Part shown: one piece after another, positions 1-5,423 of the stretch
Layout of the letters: each line of letters starts with the position of its first letter
Numbering within the stretch: the first letter of the stretch is position 1
Assembly (NCBI GenBank): GCA_011390055.1
Contig: JAABTC010000145.1
Location: 1 to 5,423 of the forward strand
Reading direction: 5' to 3'
Source: Burkholderiales bacterium
GTDB taxonomy: Bacteria > Pseudomonadota > Gammaproteobacteria > Burkholderiales > Burkholderiaceae_C
Length of the DNA: 5,423 nucleotides
The notes under the pieces: generated by a model
What the model was told of the DNA's origin: nothing
Seen by the model: only the letters and a program-made list of their open reading frames with translations
Database searches by the model: none
Translations under genes and position numbers: made by a program

Positions 1-1307
1 TGACGTTCGAGGAGAGCGCCGAAGACCTCGCGATCAACACCCGCTCGCTTGGCATCGACCTCGACGATCTGGCTGCACGCAACTTGCTGTCGATTGACTG
101 CGTGCACCTGGAGCGTGCGGAGATCGAGGAAACCGGCGACTACCAACTCGACGGCCTCTTCATCCGCCTGGCCCACGCGGTCGAAACGGTCGGCGCGAAG
201 CGGGTCGTGATCGACACCCTCGAGGCCTTGTTCGCCGGCCTGTCGAACGAGGCGGTGCTGCGTTCCGAACTGCGGCGGCTGTTCCGCTGGATCAAGGACC
301 AGGGCCTCACCGCAGTGATCACCGGCGAAAGGGGCGACCGCACGTTGACCCGGCATGGGTTGGAAGAGTACGTGGCCGACTGCGTGATCGTGCTGGAGAA
401 CCGCGTGATCGACCAGTCGACCACGCGCAACGTGCGGGTGGTGAAGTACCGGGGCTCGACGCACGGCACCAACGAGTACCCCTTCATGATCGGCCCCAAC
501 GGCATTTCGGTGCTGCCGATCACCTCGTTGCAGCTCGACCATGCGGCGCCCACCGAGCGCATGAGCACCGGCGTTGCCGCGCTCGATGGCATGCTGGGCG
601 GCGAAGGCGTGTTCCGCGGCAGCAGCATCCTGGTCTCGGGCTCGCCCGGCACCGGCAAGAGCAGCTTGGCCAGCCTGTTTGCGCATGCCGCCTGCCTGCG
701 CGGTGAACGCTGCCTGCTGTTCGTCTACGAAGAGTCGCAAGCCCAGCTGCTGCGCAACATGCGCTCGATCGGTGTCGATCTGGCGCCCTGGCTGGCGCGC
801 GGGCTGTTGCGGATCGAGGCCGCGCGTCCGACTCTGATGGGGCTCGAGCAGCACCTGGTGCACATGCATGAAGTGGTCGCTCAGCACCGGCCGGCGGTGG
901 TGGTGGTGGACCCGATCAGCAACCTGACCTTCGACGAGAACGATCGCGCTTTGAAGCCGACGCTGATGCGCCTGATCGACTTCCTCAAGCGCGAGCAGAT
1001 CACCGCGCTGTTCACGAATCTCAGTCACGACAGCGTGGCCAACCTGGCGCACACCCAGACCGGCGTGTCGTCGTTGATGGACACCTGGCTGCTGCTGTCG
1101 AACCTGGAATTCAACGCCGAACGCACGCGCACGCTGCAAGTCCTCAAGGCCCGTGGCATGGCCCATTCGAACCGCGTGCGCGAGTTCGCGTTCAGCGAAC
1201 ACGGCGTCGACCTGATCGACGTCTTCATGGTCGGCGAACGCGTGGTCACCGGGCGTGCCCGGCAGGTCCAGCAAAAGCTGGCTGCGCAGGTCGGTGGCCG
1301 AGCATGA
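1..1307 (+). CDS. kaiC: KaiC-family circadian clock ATPase/autokinase, 5' truncated by the window edge
   Basis: This is a double-domain RecA/KaiC ATPase, the core of bacterial KaiBC timing systems. CI hydrolyses ATP and recruits KaiB; CII autophosphorylates and dephosphorylates. The reading frame is open from base 3, so the real start lies upstream, and 434 residues are visible. The first visible residues, TFEES, match the CI catalytic Glu pair (E77/E78 in Synechococcus elongatus KaiC), so about 74 residues including the CI Walker A are missing. Also visible are the CI Walker B-like RVVIDTLEALF, the CII Walker A GSPGTGKSS (639-665), the CII catalytic Glu pair in FVYEES (720-737), and the CII Walker B VVVVDPIS. 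The phosphorylation segment TQTGVSS (1053-1073) keeps the T426 equivalent and has Ser-Ser where S. elongatus has S431-T432. The C-terminal tail is about 10 residues shorter than in S. elongatus, in the region that binds KaiA. The stop codon overlaps the kaiB start. A TTG at 84 is internal and not a start. Family assignment is very secure; a circadian function is not shown. Confidence 0.96.
   Translation, partial: TFEESAEDLAINTRSLGIDLDDLAARNLLSIDCVHLERAEIEETGDYQLDGLFIRLAHAVETVGAKRVVIDTLEALFAGLSNEAVLRSELRRLFRWIKDQGLTAVITGERGDRTLTRHGLEEYVADCVIVLENRVIDQSTTRNVRVVKYRGSTHGTNEYPFMIGPNGISVLPITSLQLDHAAPTERMSTGVAALDGMLGGEGVFRGSSILVSGSPGTGKSSLASLFAHAACLRGERCLLFVYEESQAQLLRNMRSIGVDLAPWLARGLLRIEAARPTLMGLEQHLVHMHEVVAQHRPAVVVVDPISNLTFDENDRALKPTLMRLIDFLKREQITALFTNLSHDSVANLAHTQTGVSSLMDTWLLLSNLEFNAERTRTLQVLKARGMAHSNRVREFAFSEHGVDLIDVFMVGERVVTGRARQVQQKLAAQVGGRA
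1304..1307 (+). promoter_or_regulatory. ATGA start/stop overlap coupling kaiC and kaiB
   Basis: The ATG of kaiB (1304-1306) shares bases with the TGA of kaiC (1305-1307). With only a weak upstream Shine-Dalgarno, this is the usual arrangement for translational coupling by reinitiation and supports co-expression of KaiC and KaiB. Confidence 0.85.
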
Positions 1308-1588
1308 AGCGCTGGCAACTTCGCCTCTACGTCGCGGGCCAGACGCCGAAGTCCCAGCAGGCGCTGGCCAACCTGCGTCGCCTGTGCGAGACGCACATGG
1401 CCGGCGAGTACGACATCGAGGTGGTCGACCTGCTGGTCAATCCGCAGCTGGCCGCGGGAGACCAGATCCTGGCCGTGCCGACCCTCGTGCGCAAGCTGCC
1501 CGCACCCATCAAGAAGATCATCGGTGATCTCTCCAACGACGAGCGTGTGCTGGTCGGCCTGGACGTGATACCGGTGCAGCTTGCCTAA
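1304..1588 (+). CDS. kaiB: Circadian clock protein KaiB (canonical copy)
   Basis: This 94-residue protein is close to the usual KaiB length of about 100. In cyanobacteria KaiB changes fold to a thioredoxin-like form and binds the KaiC CI ring. Visible hallmarks are RLYVAGQTPKS near residues 7-17, VVDLLVNPQLA (40-50), ILAVPTL (55-61), a KLPAP turn (64-68) and IIGDLSNDERVLVGLD (72-87). The residues equivalent to the fold-switching Gly and Asp of cyanobacterial KaiB are kept as G85 and D87. The protein lacks the acidic C-terminal tail of cyanobacterial KaiB and ends VIPVQLA. The ATG overlaps the kaiC stop as ATGA, so translation is probably coupled; only a weak GGTGG (1293-1297) precedes it. The second kaiB gene follows 7 bases after the stop. 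It is cytoplasmic, with no signal peptide. Confidence 0.95.
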   Translation: MKRWQLRLYVAGQTPKSQQALANLRRLCETHMAGEYDIEVVDLLVNPQLAAGDQILAVPTLVRKLPAPIKKIIGDLSNDERVLVGLDVIPVQLA

Positions 1589-1590
1589 GG
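1587..1590 (+). promoter_or_regulatory. Ribosome binding site deciding the kaiB2 start
   Basis: AAGG overlaps the kaiB1 stop (TAA, 1586-1588) and lies 5 bases before ATG 1596. It favours this ATG over the TTG at 1581, which would begin before the kaiB1 stop. The element is short, so this is moderate evidence. Confidence 0.55.
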
Positions 1591-1595
1591 CCCCG

Positions 1596-1898
1596 ATGCA
1601 TGCCGATGCGAAAGTCGTCCTCACGTTGTTCGTCATGGGCACAGGCCCACGCTCGGTGCGCGCGATCGTGAACGTGCGCAGCCTTTGCGAAAACGTGCTG
1701 CCAGGCACCTACCAGTTGGACGTGGTCGACATCGCCGCCGACCCGGCGCAGGCGCGTGCACATCAATTGCTCGCGGTGCCCACCCTGGTGCTGCCGGGCG
1801 GCGGGACGGCGCGACGCTTCGTCGGCGACATGTCCAACGACGCCCGGATCGTGGAAGCGCTGCAAGCGTTGCGCACGGAGCGAGCCACCGATGGCTGA
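1596..1898 (+). CDS. kaiB: Second, divergent KaiB-like protein (KaiB2)
   Basis: This 100-residue protein has the KaiB/thioredoxin-like layout: VLTLFVMGTGPRS (8-20), YQLDVVDIAADP (39-50), QLLAVPTLVLPGGG (57-70) and FVGDMSNDARIVEALQAL (75-92). It is clearly KaiB-related but differs from its neighbour at informative places. The GLD of KaiB1 is replaced so that A88 and Q90 stand where Gly and Asp are expected. The LPxP turn reads GGGT. In cyanobacterial KaiB, changing these Gly/Asp positions favours the thioredoxin-like, KaiC-binding fold, so this copy may hold that fold permanently (inference). I chose the ATG at 1596 because AAGG at 1587-1590 sits 5 bases upstream. A TTG at 1581 would add five residues and overlap kaiB1. 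The 3' end overlaps the kinase start by 8 bases. Its role is not known from sequence; it may be an adaptor between KaiC and the kinase. Confidence 0.9.
   Translation: MHADAKVVLTLFVMGTGPRSVRAIVNVRSLCENVLPGTYQLDVVDIAADPAQARAHQLLAVPTLVLPGGGTARRFVGDMSNDARIVEALQALRTERATDG
1877..1898 (+). promoter_or_regulatory. Ribosome binding site and 8-base overlap at the kinase start
   Basis: GGAG at 1877-1880 lies 10 bases before ATG 1891 of the kinase, inside the kaiB2 coding sequence. The two genes overlap at 1891-1898, in different frames. This fixes the kinase start and suggests that KaiB2 and the kinase are made together. Confidence 0.6.
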
Positions 1899-4035
1899 AG
1901 CGGCGGACGACACGATGCTGCGGCGCCTGGCCGAAGAAAACGCGGCCCTGCGGCTGCGCCTGGCCGATGCCGAAGACACACTGCAGGCCCTGCGCAGCGG
2001 CGAGGTCGACGCCATCCTGGTGGGCGAGAACATCCACGTGCTCGAAGGCGCGGACACCGCGGCGAACCGTTTCCGCAGCGACGTGCTGGCGCAGATGGAG
2101 GATGCGGTGATCGTGCTCGACACCGAAGGTCACGTGGTCTACATCAATGCCGCCGGCGAGCGCCAGTACGGCGTGCCCGCGGCCGAGGCGCTGGGCCGGC
2201 CGCAGTCGGCGCTGTTCACCCAGGAGTGGGACAGCGATGCCGACGAGCGGGCGGCCCGGCGGGCGCTCAACCACGAGGGCTACTGGCGCGGCCGCTGCAT
2301 CTACCGCACGCCCGCGGGCCGGCGCCTCCTCGTCGAGTGCAGCAACAGCCGCCTGCGCGATGCGCGCGGCAACCTGGCCGGGCTGTTGGTGGTGGCGCGC
2401 GATTTCTCCGTCCAGGCCGCCGCCGAGAGCGCCCTGGCCGCCAGCCGTGCCCGCCTGCAGTTCGCCCTTGAGTCGGCCCGGATCGGCGAGTGGGATCTGG
2501 ACCTGGAGACCGACGCATCGACCCGCTCGCTGCGCCATGACATGTGCTTCGGCTACACCCGGCCGGTGTTGCGCTGGGGTCTGGCGACGTTCAAAGCCCA
2601 TGTGCATCCGGCCGACCTCGTGCGGGTCGAGCAGACGCTCGGCGAGGCGCTCGACTCGCGCGCCGAAATGCACCTCGAGTGCCGCGTGATATGGCCCGAC
2701 GGCAGCGTGCATTGGATCGAAGTGCATGCCACGGTCTTCCGCCAGGGCGGCACGGCGCGCAGCATGGCGGGCATCGTGGCCGACGTCAGCGAACGCAAGG
2801 TGGCCGAGGAGGCCCTGCGCGATGCCGACCGACGCAAGGATGTTTTCCTGGCCACGCTGGCGCACGAATTGCGCAACCCGATGGCACCGATCAGCAACTC
2901 GCTGGCCATCATGCGGCGCTCCGAAGACCCCGCGTTGCATGCGCAGGCCATGGCCACGATCGAGAAGCAGTTGGCCCATCTGGTGCGCCTGGTCGACGAT
3001 CTGCTCGACGTGAGCCGCATCAGCCAGGGCAAGATGACACTGCGCGTGGCCCGCATCGACGTCAGCAGCGTGCTGCAAAGCGCCATCGACAGCGTGCAGC
3101 CGCGCATCGAGCATAAACAGCAGCGGCTCGAAGTGCAGTGGCCCGAAACGCCGATCGCCCTCGATGGCGACATGACGCGGCTGACCCAGGCCCTGAACAA
3201 CGTGCTGGACAACGCGGCGAAATACACCCAGGTCGGCGGGCGCATCCAGCTGTCTGCGCGGCGCGAATTCGGCGAGGCGGTGATCAGCGTGCGCGACAAC
3301 GGCGCCGGCATCCACCCGACGAACCTGGGCCAGGTGTTCGAGCTGTTCACGCAGGTCGGGCGCACGCAGGATCACTCGCAGGGGGGCATGGGCATCGGGC
3401 TGGCGCTCGTCAAGCGCCTGGTCGAGATGCACGGCGGCACGGTGCATGCGCGCAGCGCCGGCGAGGGCCGTGGCAGCACCGTGGTGCTGCGCCTGCCGTT
3501 GCCGGCGACACCCACCGATTCCCAGTCGATGCCGCTGGCGTCAGCGCCCGCGCCGGTGCCGCTGCAACAGCACGAACCCGCCCCGTGTCACGCCACCGCA
3601 GCCGCGGCATTGCCCGACCTTCCGCGTCAACCCTTGCCAGCCATGACCGCAACCAGCCAACTTTCTCCCACGGCGCGCCGACTCCGCGTGCTGGTCGTCG
3701 ACGACAACGCCGACAGTGCCGACAGCCTGGCGATGCTGCTGCAGCTGATGGGCCACGAGTCGACGATCGCGCGCGACGGCGAGGCGGCGGTGGACCTGGC
3801 AGCCAGCTACCTGCCCGACGTGATCCTGATGGACATCGGATTGCCGGGCGTCGATGGCTACGAGGCGTCGCGTCGCATCCGCGCCCAGGCGCCGCAGCGC
3901 GACGTCCTGCTGGTCGCGTTGACCGGCTGGGGCCAGGCTGCCGACCGTGAGCGTTCGCGCCAGGCCGGGCTCGACCAGCACCTGGTCAAGCCGATCGATC
4001 CCGAGCACCTCGAAAGCTTGCTCGCCACTTTGTAG
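1891..4035 (+). CDS. Soluble hybrid sensor histidine kinase: coiled coil-PAS-PAS-HisKA-HATPase-receiver
   Basis: This 714-residue cytoplasmic protein has no signal peptide or membrane segment. It presumably passes KaiBC state or another internal cue into phosphotransfer. Domains in order are: N-terminal coiled coil ending LQALRSGEVDAILV (about 8-45); PAS1 (about 61-175, with VIVLDTEGHVVYINAAGE); PAS2 (about 188-302, PAS_3-like, ending in VADVSERK); HisKA with H-box AHELRNP and phospho-acceptor H325; and HATPase_c with N441, D469 of DNGAGI and the GMGIG loop at 499-503. A Pro/Ala-rich linker (about 538-597) leads to a receiver with acidic pair D604/D605, phospho-acceptor D648, T678 and K700. 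All catalytic residues are present. No output or HPt domain follows, so the next partner is elsewhere. I chose ATG 1891, preceded by GGAG at 1877-1880. The frame stays open upstream to an ATG at 1756, but that part is a shadow of kaiB2. Unlike SasA, it has no fused KaiB-like domain. Confidence 0.93.
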   Translation: MAEAADDTMLRRLAEENAALRLRLADAEDTLQALRSGEVDAILVGENIHVLEGADTAANRFRSDVLAQMEDAVIVLDTEGHVVYINAAGERQYGVPAAEALGRPQSALFTQEWDSDADERAARRALNHEGYWRGRCIYRTPAGRRLLVECSNSRLRDARGNLAGLLVVARDFSVQAAAESALAASRARLQFALESARIGEWDLDLETDASTRSLRHDMCFGYTRPVLRWGLATFKAHVHPADLVRVEQTLGEALDSRAEMHLECRVIWPDGSVHWIEVHATVFRQGGTARSMAGIVADVSERKVAEEALRDADRRKDVFLATLAHELRNPMAPISNSLAIMRRSEDPALHAQAMATIEKQLAHLVRLVDDLLDVSRISQGKMTLRVARIDVSSVLQSAIDSVQPRIEHKQQRLEVQWPETPIALDGDMTRLTQALNNVLDNAAKYTQVGGRIQLSARREFGEAVISVRDNGAGIHPTNLGQVFELFTQVGRTQDHSQGGMGIGLALVKRLVEMHGGTVHARSAGEGRGSTVVLRLPLPATPTDSQSMPLASAPAPVPLQQHEPAPCHATAAAALPDLPRQPLPAMTATSQLSPTARRLRVLVVDDNADSADSLAMLLQLMGHESTIARDGEAAVDLAASYLPDVILMDIGLPGVDGYEASRRIRAQAPQRDVLLVALTGWGQAADRERSRQAGLDQHLVKPIDPEHLESLLATL

Positions 4036-4042
4036 GCCGTTG

Positions 4043-4066
4043 CGCAGCCGCGCTAGCCAGGCTGCG
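4043..4066 (+). terminator. Possible GC-rich hairpin after the kai operon
   Basis: CGCAGCC (4043-4049) and GGCTGCG (4060-4066) form a perfect 7-bp inverted repeat with a 10-base loop, starting 8 bases after the kinase stop. No T-run follows; the next bases are C-rich. It is therefore not a classic intrinsic terminator. It could be an imperfect terminator, an mRNA-stabilising stem or chance in GC-rich DNA. Confidence 0.35.
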
Positions 4067-4116
4067 ACCACCCCTACCCGCAGGTATGTGCATTGCCTCG
4101 TGGGCCTGACATCCCC

Positions 4117-4121
4117 AGGAG
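4117..4121 (+). promoter_or_regulatory. Ribosome binding site of the PQQ-dehydrogenase lipoprotein gene
   Basis: AGGAG, 9 bases before ATG 4131, is a good Shine-Dalgarno. Together with the in-frame TGA at 4107-4109 it makes ATG 4131 the only reasonable start. I could not find a convincing sigma-70 promoter in the 95-base spacer 4036-4130, so the promoter may be divergent from consensus or lie within the kinase gene. Confidence 0.7.
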
Positions 4122-4130
4122 CCGTCGTCG

Positions 4131-5423
<1,293 letters not shown>

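Noticed and set aside
84..86. TTG as the start of kaiC.
   Set aside because: The frame is open to the left edge, and the catalytic TFEES motif lies before it, so the gene begins upstream of the window.
1756..1890. Upstream extension of the kinase frame to an ATG at 1756.
   Set aside because: The added 45 residues are Cys/Arg-rich shadow of kaiB2 with no domain, and would overlap kaiB2 by 143 bases. ATG 1891 has a Shine-Dalgarno and directly precedes the coiled coil.
1633..3447. A 604-codon open frame on the - strand, opposite kaiB2 and the kinase.
   Set aside because: Its product is a His/Ala/Arg/Leu-rich, motif-free translation, as expected from the codon-phase shadow of a GC-rich gene. 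The + strand has complete conserved motifs across the same bases.

Overview
The window is GC-rich, densely packed bacterial DNA. All supported genes lie on the + strand. High GC, G/C-ending codons, overlapping genes and a lipoprotein PQQ-type sugar dehydrogenase next to a kaiC-kaiB-kaiB-kinase cluster suggest a proteobacterium, perhaps a betaproteobacterium of the Burkholderiales type. That placement is an inference from style and gene content; there is no rRNA or other marker here.

Positions 1-4035 form one tightly coupled operon of the KaiBC family. (1) The 3' six-sevenths of a kaiC gene, cut by the left edge of the window, encodes the rest of the CI domain and all of CII. (2) A canonical 94-residue kaiB overlaps kaiC by an ATGA junction. 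(3) A second, divergent 100-residue KaiB-like gene follows after 7 bases. (4) A 714-residue soluble hybrid histidine kinase (coiled coil, PAS, PAS, HisKA, HATPase, Pro/Ala linker, receiver) overlaps the second kaiB by 8 bases. There is no kaiA in the window. The KaiC has a short C-terminal tail, as would be expected of a KaiA-independent system.

Positions 4036-4130 are a short spacer with a modest GC-rich hairpin and a clear Shine-Dalgarno. From 4131 to the right edge runs the 5' part of a lipoprotein gene of the PQQ-dependent sugar (sorbosone-type) dehydrogenase family. It is open at the window end and carries an unusual alanine-rich insertion. It looks functionally unrelated to the clock-like operon.

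A plausible joint model is that KaiC acts as an ATP-driven, autophosphorylating timer or energy sensor and KaiB1 binds it by fold switching. KaiB2 lacks the residues tied to the ground-state fold. It may therefore be a permanently thioredoxin-like binder that connects KaiC to the downstream kinase, doing in trans what the N-terminal KaiB-like domain of cyanobacterial SasA does in cis. The last step is a hypothesis. The main points for follow-up are KaiB2, the split-SasA arrangement, the Ser-Ser phosphosite pair in KaiC and the alanine-rich insertion in the dehydrogenase.
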